This document shows, piece by piece, positions 16,754 to 24,705 of a DNA stretch of 64,000 nucleotides (the first letter of the stretch is position 1; each line of letters begins with the position of its first letter). The notes under the pieces were generated by a model. That model did not search any database, had not been told where the DNA came from, and saw nothing but the letters and a program-made list of their open reading frames with translations. Position numbers and translations under genes: made by a program. Source of the stretch: Paenibacillus phyllosphaerae (GTDB lineage Bacteria; Bacillota; Bacilli; Paenibacillales; Paenibacillaceae); contig NZ_JACHXK010000001.1 of the NCBI RefSeq assembly GCF_014192105.1, positions 496,001 through 560,000 on the forward strand, read 5' to 3'.

Positions 16754-18019
16754 CTATATTTCCTCCAACGCCTCTCGCTGCCCCTTCTCCAAGTCCACGA
16801 ACTTCAGCAGAATCATCCCGATGATGAAAAATGCGGCGACCGAGATGATCGCGGTACGGCTCGAGCCTGTTATGGTGCCAACGATCGAAAAGACGAGCGG
16901 TCCGGCAACCGAGGAGAATTTGCTGGATAAGCTCAGGAAGCCGAAGAACTCCGCAGTCTTCGATGGCGGCGTCATATTGGCGTACAAGGAGCGCGAGATC
17001 GCCTGGCTTCCGCCTTGCACTAAGCCGACCATGGTAGCCAGAATGTAGAAGTGAATCGCGTTCTTCATGAAATAGCCGAGCACGACGATCAGCACATAGA
17101 TCGATAACGATACATACAAGGCCCGTTTGTCGCCCATCCTGCGCGTAAGCTTAATGAAGAGCAGCGTGCTCGGATAGCCGACGAATTGCGTGATCAAGAG
17201 CGCAATGATCAAGTGGGTCGTCTCAATGCCGATGCCTCGTCCGTAGATCGTAGCCATGACGATTACCGTGTTGATCCCATCGTTGAAGAACCAGTAGGAA
17301 AGCATGTATTTGAGCAGCTCCGGATATTTGCGTGCGTTCCGGAAGGTCGTGCCGATGCGGCTGAATCCATTGCCGATAAGCTTTGCGAGGCTCTCCGACC
17401 GCACTCTCGCCGGCTCCTTCACATGCCGCATAATCGGGATGGTGAACAGAATCCACCAGACGCCGACCGTGAAGAAAGCCGCCTGCGTCGCTGTCGTCTT
17501 ATCCGGGAATCCGAACATCTCCCAACCTTCGATCATCGCGATGTTGACGGCCAGCAGCAATCCCCCGCCGAGGTATCCCATAGCGTAGCCTTTGTTGCTG
17601 ATCGCGGAACGATCTTCAGGACCGGCCAGATCCGTCAGCAGGCCGTCATAGAACGTATTGCCGACCGAGTAACCGATCGTGCCCAGAATGACGAAGATGG
17701 AGGCGAGCAGCCAGTCTCCTTCGCCTGCCCATGCCATAGCCGAGCTGGCGATTGCCCCCAGGATGGCAAAGAAGGACAGGAATTTCACTTTGGAGCCGGA
17801 TGCATCCGCGATCGCCCCGAGCAGCGGGGACATGACGGCGACGCACAGCATCGCAATCGACTGCGTATAGCCCCAGTAGTTCTCGGGCGTGTTGCCAGGC
17901 AGCCCTGCCCCGGCGACGTCCTTGTAGTAAATCGGCATGACCGCAGCAAGCATCGTGGTCGCGAATACGGAATTCGCCCAGTCGTACATGAGCCAGCTGC
18001 GAATAGCTTTTCGGTTCAA
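16754..18019 (-). CDS. MFS transporter of the UMF1/Atg22-like family
   Basis: 421 residues with about 12 membrane helices. The N-terminal signature WLMYDWANSVFATTMLAAV and the loop motif GAIADASGSK are typical of UMF1-type (Atg22-related) effluxers found widely in bacteria. The substrate is unknown. The start is a TTG with GGGGAG 8 nt upstream. It faces corA and diverges from a LysR gene whose product might regulate it. Confidence 0.82.
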   Translation of the reverse strand: MNRKAIRSWLMYDWANSVFATTMLAAVMPIYYKDVAGAGLPGNTPENYWGYTQSIAMLCVAVMSPLLGAIADASGSKVKFLSFFAILGAIASSAMAWAGEGDWLLASIFVILGTIGYSVGNTFYDGLLTDLAGPEDRSAISNKGYAMGYLGGGLLLAVNIAMIEGWEMFGFPDKTTATQAAFFTVGVWWILFTIPIMRHVKEPARVRSESLAKLIGNGFSRIGTTFRNARKYPELLKYMLSYWFFNDGINTVIVMATIYGRGIGIETTHLIIALLITQFVGYPSTLLFIKLTRRMGDKRALYVSLSIYVLIVVLGYFMKNAIHFYILATMVGLVQGGSQAISRSLYANMTPPSKTAEFFGFLSLSSKFSSVAGPLVFSIVGTITGSSRTAIISVAAFFIIGMILLKFVDLEKGQREALEEI

Positions 18020-18265
18020 TGTCAGGTCTCCCCTCTTGTCGCCTTGCTAGTTGAACAGTTTCCGTGAGCACTCCATTCGACGATTGTGCAAGATTTCCTC
18101 CTAAAAATCTTGTAAAGACCACAAGGAACCAATTCCATGTATACGCTGCCATCCAAGTGTGGTAAGGATGAGACAGACAACCATCCACCTTTGCCGTTTG
18201 CTGCGAATACGTTTATAATAGTGATATATGGTGATAAAAAATATTAATCGACAAGGAGGAATTCC

Positions 18266-19168
18266 GTGAATTTAAGCCAACTGGAGACACTCCTAACGAT
18301 TTCGAAGACGATGAGTTTCCGGAAAGCGGGCGAGCTGCTCAACCTTACCCAGCCTGCCGTCTCCGCCCAGATCAAGAGCCTGGAAGACGAGTTCGGCTCG
18401 GTGCTCATTGACCGGAACCAGCCGGTCACCTTGACGGATCGCGGCAAAGTGTTTCTCGAGCATGCAGAGAGAATTCTAGGCATCGTCGAAGAGTTGAAGT
18501 CGCGGCTTTCCGATTTGAATCAGACCCCGCAAGGACATATTATATTGGGAACAACGACATCCATCGCGATTCAGATTCTGCCGCGCGTCCTCTCGTATTT
18601 CCAGGATCAGTTTCCATTAATCAAAACGACCATTCAATCCATGCCCTCCTCACAAGTCATGACGGCCGTCGAGAACGGTACCGTCGATATCGGCATTAAT
18701 TATTTGTCCGAAAGCAATCCGAACATCGTGACCTCGATCTTGTACTATGATACTTATGAGCTGGTTGTCGCTCCTAATCATCCGATGGCCCATCTGAAGC
18801 ATACCAGCGTGGAAGCGCTTAAGGATGTGCCGATGATCATGCTGTCGCCGGACGCGCTCGGGCGCAAATTCATCGATAAAATGTTCCGCAAGCATAACAT
18901 TCAGCCGAATATCGTCATGGAGCTGTCCAGCAGCGAGGAAGTGAAACGAATGGCGGAGCTCAATCTCGGAGCGGCCGTCGTGTCCAAGCTCGCGGTGGCC
19001 AATGAGGTGCGGCTCGGTACGCTCAAGATGATCAAAGTCCATGAGTTGGATACCAACCACCCTGTCGGCGTAGCCTACAAATCAGGGCGATATCTCAATT
19101 CCGCGATGCAGCAGTTCTTGAGCGACGTGAAGGGAATGCCGGAGGCGCAGTTTATAAGTAGTGAATGA
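18266..19168 (+). CDS. LysR-family transcriptional regulator
   Basis: 300 residues. N-terminal winged helix-turn-helix LETLLTISKTMSFRKAGELLNLTQPAVSAQIKSLE, then a substrate-binding domain from about residue 90. The GTG start follows AAGGAGGAATTCC. It diverges from the MFS gene across a 246-bp gap, a common arrangement for a LysR regulator and its target. Effector unknown. A run of hairpins begins immediately after its stop codon. Confidence 0.88.
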   Translation: MNLSQLETLLTISKTMSFRKAGELLNLTQPAVSAQIKSLEDEFGSVLIDRNQPVTLTDRGKVFLEHAERILGIVEELKSRLSDLNQTPQGHIILGTTTSIAIQILPRVLSYFQDQFPLIKTTIQSMPSSQVMTAVENGTVDIGINYLSESNPNIVTSILYYDTYELVVAPNHPMAHLKHTSVEALKDVPMIMLSPDALGRKFIDKMFRKHNIQPNIVMELSSSEEVKRMAELNLGAAVVSKLAVANEVRLGTLKMIKVHELDTNHPVGVAYKSGRYLNSAMQQFLSDVKGMPEAQFISSE

Positions 19169-19419
19169 GCAATGGCTTGTGTGCAGGTTATTGCACACAG
19201 CATTGCGAAAAGTGGAACAATGGTTTGCGAGCAGGTATAAGGCTCGCAGCATTGTTCAAAGGATAGCAATGGCTTGTGTGCAGGTTATTGCACACAGCAT
19301 TGCGAAAAGTAGAGCAATTGGTTTTGGTGCGTGAATTACGGCACCAAGCATTGTTCAAAGGATAGCAATGGCTTGCGAGCGGGTATTCGGCTCGCAGCAT
19401 TGCGAAAAATAGAACAATG
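19169..19419. repeat. array of five covarying hairpins, about 49-bp spacing
   Basis: Hairpins at 19169-19206, 19216-19256, 19266-19303, 19313-19355 and 19365-19403, plus a lone left arm at 19413. Each has an outer stem, a small bulge and an inner 7-bp stem. Inner stems are TGTGTGC/GCACACA (units 1 and 3), TGCGAGC/GCTCGCA (2 and 5) and TTGGTGC/GCACCAA (4). Outer stems are GCAATG/CATTGC or AACAATG/CATTGTT. Bases change in pairs so that pairing is kept. The spacers GAAAAGT and CAAAGGAT alternate. Confidence 0.9.
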
Positions 19420-19465
19420 ACTTTCAAATTTTATTCCCCCAACACAACACTGGAGGTGGCTCGTC

Positions 19466-20287
19466 ATGACGACGATCAAATTCGATCTGCACACGCATCA
19501 CTTCAGATGCGGACACGCTGACGGTGATATCGAGCAATACATCCAAGCCGGGATTAAAGCAGGATTGACGGCGATCGGGATCTCGGATCACTCGCCTTAT
19601 TTTGCAAGCAAAGAGGATCAGCCTCAGCCGCGGATCGCGATGGCCAAGAGCGACTTCAAGAATTATGTCGATGAGGTACTCCGCCTGAAAGCCAAATACG
19701 AAGGCAAAATCGACGTGCTGCTCGGCATCGAGTCCGACTTCTACCCTGAACATATCGAATTGTACCGCAGCATGTATGCACAGTATCCATTCGACTACAT
19801 AATCGGCTCGGTTCATCAGACGAACGGCGTGAGCATCTTCAACCGCAATCGTTGGAAGAGCTTGAACGAGAAGAAGCAAATCGCCGAGAAGCTGCACTAC
19901 TACGAATTGATCCGGCAATCAGCGAAGAGCGGCGCCTTCCAAATTCTCGGCCACATCGATGCGATGAAAGGTTACTATCCGGCTTTCTCCGATATCCCGG
20001 CAACGGAAGCCGTTGATCTGGCTCTGCAGGCGATCGCCGACAGCCAGGTGGCCATCGAGATCAACACGTCCGGCAGCACCAAGGACGTAGGCGGCTGGTA
20101 TCCTTCCGATGCCATTCTTGAACGCGCGCATTTCTATGGCGTACAAGTGACCTTCGGTTCCGATGCGCACACGCCTTCGCGGGTCGGCGATGAGTGGGAG
20201 CTCGTCCAGCAGCGTTTGAAGGAGATCGGGTTCAAGCAGTGGGTCTATTATAAGGAACGGCAGCCTGTCATTGTCCCGATCTCGTAG
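19466..20287 (+). CDS. PHP-domain histidinol-phosphatase family protein
   Basis: 273 residues. The N-terminal metal motif is FDLHTHHFRCGHADG, followed by ISDHSPYF, GIESDFYPEH, IGSVHQ, ILGHIDAMKG and the C-terminal VTFGSDAHTPSRVG. These His and Asp ligands build the trinuclear site of HisK/HisJ-type phosphatases. The likely reaction is histidinol phosphate to histidinol, although no his genes are nearby, so another phosphoester is possible. The ATG follows GGAGGTGGCTCGTC. The hairpin array lies directly upstream in its leader region. Confidence 0.85.
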   Translation: MTTIKFDLHTHHFRCGHADGDIEQYIQAGIKAGLTAIGISDHSPYFASKEDQPQPRIAMAKSDFKNYVDEVLRLKAKYEGKIDVLLGIESDFYPEHIELYRSMYAQYPFDYIIGSVHQTNGVSIFNRNRWKSLNEKKQIAEKLHYYELIRQSAKSGAFQILGHIDAMKGYYPAFSDIPATEAVDLALQAIADSQVAIEINTSGSTKDVGGWYPSDAILERAHFYGVQVTFGSDAHTPSRVGDEWELVQQRLKEIGFKQWVYYKERQPVIVPIS

Positions 20288-20319
20288 ATCTTGCCCCTTG
20301 CCTTAACCGAAGCCTAGAC

Positions 20320-20350
20320 AAAAAAAATGGACCTGCACGCCGCAGGTCCC
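20320..20350. terminator. hairpin after the PHP gene, U-tract on the minus strand
   Basis: GGACCTGC-acgcc-GCAGGTCC. The T-run (ATTTTTTTT) follows only when read on the minus strand, yet no minus-strand gene ends here. On the plus strand it is a bare hairpin that may still mark the 3' end of the PHP gene. Confidence 0.5.
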
Positions 20351-20458
20351 AATCCATATATTATTAAAAGGGGGTCTTGTTTATTATAATAGCCCTCTTA
20401 TATGAAAGGACGGTAACAGCCACATTTCATTTGTGTAACAAATAAGGAGATGAAGCGC

Positions 20459-21400
20459 GTGTACGACTACCATCACCTCGGTCACGTGAAGAAACAGGCG
20501 GCCACGAAGCGCACGCTATGGCTTACGTTAGGGTTAACGTTGTTCTTCACCATTGTCGAAATTATCGGTGGGATCATGAGTCATTCACTTGCGCTGCTGT
20601 CCGACTCTGCCCATATGGTATCGGACGTCCTTGCTCTCGGATTAAGCATGACCGCTATCTATATGGCAAGCCGTGAGCCGAACGCCAAGTACACGTTCGG
20701 TTATTTGCGTTTTGAAATTTTGGCCTCGTTCCTGAACGGCGCCGCGCTCGCCATCATCGCAATCGGAATCTTCATCGAAGGGGTCAAGCGGTTTCTGCAG
20801 CCGCAAGCCATTGATTTTCCGCTTATGCTGACGATCGCTTCAATCGGGCTAATCGTGAATATCGTCCTGACCGTCATTCTAAGCCGCAGCATGAAAGAAG
20901 AACAGAACTTGAATGTGCAAAGCGCGCTGTGGCATTTTTTCGGCGACTTGCTTAGTTCCGTCGGCGTTATCGTGTCGGCCGTCATCATTTATTTCACAGG
21001 CGTGACCTTCTTCGACCCGCTGATCAGCGTCTTGATCGGCGTGATCATATTCGCGGGCGGCTGGCGGATCATTCGGGAGTCCTACTCGATTCTGATGGAA
21101 GCCGTGCCTCATCAATTCGATCTGGATGAAATACGCGGTTCGATTATGGAGGTCGAAGGTGTAGAAGACGTCCATGAGATGCATCTGTGGGCCATCTCTA
21201 CCGGTCACTACTCGCTCACGGCGCATGTGTTCGTCCGGGAAAATATCCAACCCTATTGCGTCATCCTGGCTATTCATGAGACACTTCGAATGAAGTACGG
21301 CATTGAGCATGCCACGATTCAGACCGAGCACGCCCGAATCCATCCTCATGGTGATTATGGACGTCAATTTCTTAAACGCTCTGCCAGCCTATCGAGATAA
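20459..21400 (+). CDS. cation diffusion facilitator (CzcD/ZitB-like zinc exporter)
   Basis: 313 residues with six membrane helices. Metal motifs SDSAHMVSD in the second helix and WHFFGD in the fifth are as in zinc/cobalt/cadmium CDF pumps, and a cytoplasmic C-terminal domain runs from about residue 205. The N-terminus is His-containing (YDYHHLGH). I prefer the GTG at 20459 because AAGGAG sits 9 nt before it; the ATG three codons earlier touches the ribosome site and cannot use it. An EamA gene follows 17 nt later. Confidence 0.9.
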   Translation: MYDYHHLGHVKKQAATKRTLWLTLGLTLFFTIVEIIGGIMSHSLALLSDSAHMVSDVLALGLSMTAIYMASREPNAKYTFGYLRFEILASFLNGAALAIIAIGIFIEGVKRFLQPQAIDFPLMLTIASIGLIVNIVLTVILSRSMKEEQNLNVQSALWHFFGDLLSSVGVIVSAVIIYFTGVTFFDPLISVLIGVIIFAGGWRIIRESYSILMEAVPHQFDLDEIRGSIMEVEGVEDVHEMHLWAISTGHYSLTAHVFVRENIQPYCVILAIHETLRMKYGIEHATIQTEHARIHPHGDYGRQFLKRSASLSR

Positions 21401-21417
21401 GGGGATGAAGGAAAGTT

Positions 21418-22326
21418 ATGTGGTTTACGGAAGCAGTGGTAAGCGCACTGCTGTTTGGATTGGCGGGCTGGTGGATGAAGGTATCCCAGATGCGGGGCGG
21501 ACATACGGCCTTCATGCTGCTCGGCTTATATATATCCGGCACGATTGGCTTCGGCATTCATGCCACGGTAGAGGGAACGCTGCTTGACGCGCTTGGCGAT
21601 CCTCGCGTCTGGATTGCGGGTGTGTGGATCGGTATCGGATCTGCGATGGGGAATGCTTGGTTCATGAAAGCATTGGACTATGGGCCGGCCAGCTTAACCT
21701 CGCCGCTGACGAATATGAACATTGTGCTCGTGATTATGCTCGGCACGTTCGTCTACGGAGAGCCGTTCTCGTCCATGGAAGTGACCGGCGTCTTGCTCTT
21801 GCTCTGCGCCATCGTCCTCGTCTCGGTCCGTACGAATGAAAAGCTTAGTATCCGCAGTATTCGCTGGTACGGCTATGTAGCGGCAAGCATACTGCTGTTC
21901 GCTGTCCGTAACGGAGGACTGAAGGTTACGGAGGAGCTTGGGTTATCCAATGCCGCCGTGTTATTCGTCGCTTATGCCATCTCGATTGCTTGGTTTGGCG
22001 TATTGGCAGCTCGCGAGTGGACGGCAATCCAGTCTGTCGGCCCTCTCCGGCCATCTCTTCCCGCTGTAGCTGCACGTACCACGCGGACACCGGCAAGGAC
22101 TGGATTACGTCTAGGCCTCGCAGCCGGTGTCTTCTCCTATGGAGGCCTGCAGCTCTATGCGCTATCCCTTCAAGATGGACAAGCCAATATTGCGGCCCCG
22201 ATCTTCGCCGCGAATGGTCTCGTCGTCGCGATCGGCTCCATCATCCTGTTCAAGGAACGGCTCAGCAAGCTGCAAACGGCCGCCTTCCTCCTGCTCTTCG
22301 TCGGGCTTATCTGTCTGCGCTTATAG
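21418..22326 (+). CDS. EamA-family (DMT) transporter
   Basis: 302 residues, about ten membrane helices in two EamA repeats, the second ending in IILFKERLSKLQTAAFLLLFVGLICL. Substrate unknown; the superfamily moves amino acids, nucleotide sugars and other metabolites. The ATG follows GAAGGAAAGTT. It lies 17 nt after the cation exporter, so co-transcription is likely. Confidence 0.85.
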   Translation: MWFTEAVVSALLFGLAGWWMKVSQMRGGHTAFMLLGLYISGTIGFGIHATVEGTLLDALGDPRVWIAGVWIGIGSAMGNAWFMKALDYGPASLTSPLTNMNIVLVIMLGTFVYGEPFSSMEVTGVLLLLCAIVLVSVRTNEKLSIRSIRWYGYVAASILLFAVRNGGLKVTEELGLSNAAVLFVAYAISIAWFGVLAAREWTAIQSVGPLRPSLPAVAARTTRTPARTGLRLGLAAGVFSYGGLQLYALSLQDGQANIAAPIFAANGLVVAIGSIILFKERLSKLQTAAFLLLFVGLICLRL

Positions 22327-22349
22327 CCTCTTAATCCGATCGGGGGCGG

Positions 22350-23174
22350 TTAACGCCTTCCCGGACTCAAACGTTTCAGCGTAGCCCCGAGCAGCTTGCG
22401 GAAGTTCGTTCGGAACTTCTTGATGTTCGTCAGCTTCATGGACGATCCCCAACCGTCGTAACGGCCGTTATGATCGGTAATGAGCCCGTGCAGCTCCCTC
22501 ACCCGTTTATTCACCGTATCGAGCTTCACATCGTCGAAGCGGCTGATGACAAGCGGGAACGGGTAGCTGGCATCCGCTTCGGTCGCCCGCTCCTTCTCAA
22601 TCTTGTAACCCATCGTCTGCAGCACAGACTGCGCTTCCTGCCGGTCCTTCGCTTCGCGAAAGAGCAGCCAATGATACACGTTCCGCGGCTGCCCAATATT
22701 ATCGCCCTTATGGATTAAGGCGTAGATCATATGTGCATTATGGACGTAAAGCTGTTCTAGACCGTTCGGGAGAAGATAATGATAGAATGACCATTCAGCA
22801 TCTTCCTTGACGTAATTCTGCGCCCGAAACTCCCACTCCGCCTCCATCCACTGCTTAAACTTCTCGGAAGAGAAGGCATCCTTACGCGTATAATAGTAAA
22901 ATTCCAGTCTCGTCGCTGTATTGATACGGCCGACGTACTTCGCCTGAAAGGTTGAAGAAGCCCACTTCTCCAGCTTCGACTCATACTGTTCCAACTGCAT
23001 GATCAACGCTTTCTTCGACTTGCTCGTATTCCGTACCATATAAAGGTTGAGCGTTACGGACAATAGTTCGCTGTAGTCCGTAAGCGGCGCTTCTGTCTTA
23101 TACCCGCTATTGACGAGGATGCGCATCTGCTCCGATTCCGTCAGCCGTTCATAGAACCCCCACTCGTCTGCCAT
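22350..23174 (-). CDS. DUF695 plus RraB-like domain protein
   Basis: 274 residues, soluble. The N-terminal half resembles DUF695 (GFYERLTESEQMRI, WEFRAQNYVKEDAEWSFY). The C-terminal half, from about residue 170, resembles the RraB fold (YHWLLFREAKDRQEAQSVL, ELHGLITDHNGRYDGWGS). RraB inhibits RNase E in Proteobacteria; this organism group usually has RNase Y instead, so the role must differ and is unknown. Start at the ATG preceded by AGGTGCATC. Family recognition is from motif memory and should be treated as probable. Confidence 0.65.
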   Translation of the reverse strand: MADEWGFYERLTESEQMRILVNSGYKTEAPLTDYSELLSVTLNLYMVRNTSKSKKALIMQLEQYESKLEKWASSTFQAKYVGRINTATRLEFYYYTRKDAFSSEKFKQWMEAEWEFRAQNYVKEDAEWSFYHYLLPNGLEQLYVHNAHMIYALIHKGDNIGQPRNVYHWLLFREAKDRQEAQSVLQTMGYKIEKERATEADASYPFPLVISRFDDVKLDTVNKRVRELHGLITDHNGRYDGWGSSMKLTNIKKFRTNFRKLLGATLKRLSPGRR

Positions 23175-23366
23175 GATGCACCTCATTTATTCGTAGAATT
23201 AGTTTACTGTCAGCTTAACAACCATTATAACGGTTTCAATCGACATTATACTAATGCTTTTCGCACGAATTCTGATCAGTTGACAACATTTTCATTCAGC
23301 CTTCCACATGATGAAACTTTGTTATATATACCCATTACCCGCTTAATCTTGTCCAATTCTCGATAT

Positions 23367-23387
23367 TAACTTATAAATATTAAGTTT
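23367..23387. promoter_or_regulatory. AT-rich palindrome between divergent genes
   Basis: TAACTTA-taaatat-TAAGTTTA, about 100 bp before the HxlR-family gene. It could be the operator of that regulator; weak evidence. Confidence 0.35.
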
Positions 23388-23484
23388 ATAGTCAAACATT
23401 AGTCATAGCGGATTTTATCCGAGACCTCTCCCTTTTGGGAGGGTGATGTGCTACAATAGGAATACCTACAAAGGGGTGATACCT

Positions 23485-23793
23485 ATGGACTATTCCAAAA
23501 TGTGCCCGAAATATGAAAGCGCCGCCGAGCTGCTCGGCAAGAAATGGACGGGCTTAATTATTCGTGTTTTGCTCGGGGGACCCAAACGGTTCAAAGAAAT
23601 TAAAGAGCAAATCCCTGAGATGAGCGACAAGATGCTCACTGATCGGATGAAGGAGCTTGAGAGCTGCCAGCTCGTCAAACGCCATGTCTATCCGGAGATG
23701 CCGGTACGCATTGAATACGAATTAACAACCAAGGGCCGCGGGCTTGAACCGGTTATTCAATCGATTCAAGAATGGGGCGAATCTTGGTGCTAA
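23485..23793 (+). CDS. HxlR-family redox-sensing regulator (YodB/CatR-like)
   Basis: 102 residues. The N-terminus MDYSKMCPKYESAAELLGKKW closely resembles YodB and CatR, whose conserved N-terminal Cys senses quinones and diamide; here it is Cys7. Further Cys residues are at 61 and at the extreme C-terminus (102), as expected if an intersubunit disulfide forms as in YodB. A winged helix follows (RFKEIKEQIPEMSDKMLTDRMKELE). The ATG at 23485 has AAAGGGGTGAT upstream. No obvious quinone reductase gene is adjacent, so targets are likely elsewhere, plus autoregulation. Confidence 0.88.
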   Translation: MDYSKMCPKYESAAELLGKKWTGLIIRVLLGGPKRFKEIKEQIPEMSDKMLTDRMKELESCQLVKRHVYPEMPVRIEYELTTKGRGLEPVIQSIQEWGESWC

Positions 23794-23823
23794 GCTGCCG
23801 CCTGAATGGGACGGCAGTTTTTA
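23794..23823 (+). terminator. terminator of the HxlR gene
   Basis: CTGCCG-cctgaatggga-CGGCAG then TTTTTAATTTTT. Confidence 0.88.
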
Positions 23824-23864
23824 ATTTTTAAACCTCTCTCGCCTCGAATGCTTCCTCTAACGAA

Positions 23865-23895
23865 AATAAGCCGTCCCCCATGGGGACGGCTTATT
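23865..23895 (-). terminator. terminator of sdhCAB
   Basis: AATAAGCCGTCCCC and GGGGACGGCTTATT form a 14-bp stem; on the minus strand TTTCG follows. Confidence 0.85.
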
Positions 23896-23911
23896 GCACA
23901 AGCTTAACCTA

Positions 23912-24673
23912 CTACATGCCAAGCCATTTTTTGAACAGATGCTTCGTCGTATCCTTGTTGATTGCTGCGATCGAAGTCGTAAGCGGAATACCTTTCGGGC
24001 AGGAACGTACGCAGTTCTGCGAGTTGCCGCAGCCTTCGATGCCGCCGTCGCTCATCAGCGTCTCGAGACGCTCTTCTTTGTTCATCTCGCCTGTTGGATG
24101 CACGTTGAACAGACGCACCTGCGAGATCGCAGCAGGACCGATGAAGCTGTTGCGGTCATTCACGTTCGGGCAGGATTCCAGGCAGACGCCGCACGTCATG
24201 CACTTGGACAGTTCATATGCCCATTGACGCTTGGTCTCGGCCAGACGAGGGCCAGGTCCCAGATCGTACGTACCGTCGATCGGGATCCATGCTTTCACGC
24301 GCTTGAGCGCATTGAACATCCGCTCGCGGTTAATGACAAGGTCGCGCACGACAGGGAACGTACGCATCGGCTGCAGGCGTACAGGCTGTTCAAGCTGGTC
24401 GATGAGGGCGCTGCAAGCCTGGCGGGGCTTGCCGTTGATCACCATGGAGCATGCGCCGCACACTTCCTCCAGACAGTTCGATTCCCAGCATACCGGCGAT
24501 GTGGAGCTGCCGTCGCTTTTCTTCGGGTTACGTTGAATTTCCATCAGCGCGCTGATCACGTTCATATTCTGACGGTATGGAACTTCGAATTCCTCGTTGT
24601 ACGGCTGTTTATCCGGTCCATCCTGACGTTCGATAATAAACTTGACGGTTTTGGTTGCAGTTGCTTCAGCCAT
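23912..24673 (-). CDS. sdhB: succinate dehydrogenase iron-sulfur subunit
   Basis: 253 residues. The [2Fe-2S] ligands are in SNCLEEVCGACSMVINGKPRQAC; the [4Fe-4S] and [3Fe-4S] ligands are CMTCGVCLESCPNV and CGNSQNCVRSCPKGIP. It passes electrons from SdhA to the haem b subunit SdhC and menaquinone. Ribosome site AAAGGAGAACAACACA. Third gene of sdhCAB. Confidence 0.97.
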   Translation of the reverse strand: MAEATATKTVKFIIERQDGPDKQPYNEEFEVPYRQNMNVISALMEIQRNPKKSDGSSTSPVCWESNCLEEVCGACSMVINGKPRQACSALIDQLEQPVRLQPMRTFPVVRDLVINRERMFNALKRVKAWIPIDGTYDLGPGPRLAETKRQWAYELSKCMTCGVCLESCPNVNDRNSFIGPAAISQVRLFNVHPTGEMNKEERLETLMSDGGIEGCGNSQNCVRSCPKGIPLTTSIAAINKDTTKHLFKKWLGM

Positions 24674-24705
24674 TGTGTTGTTCTCCTTTCCTTGCTTACT
24701 TCGAT

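Noticed and set aside
19169-19419. CRISPR array
   Set aside because: Units are palindromic and vary in the stems, there are no unique spacers of constant length and no cas genes.
19075-19427. Small proteins encoded by the hairpin array
   Set aside because: Open frames on the minus strand only repeat the palindromes (FAMLCAITC-like) and have no ribosome site; the pairing pattern explains the region better.
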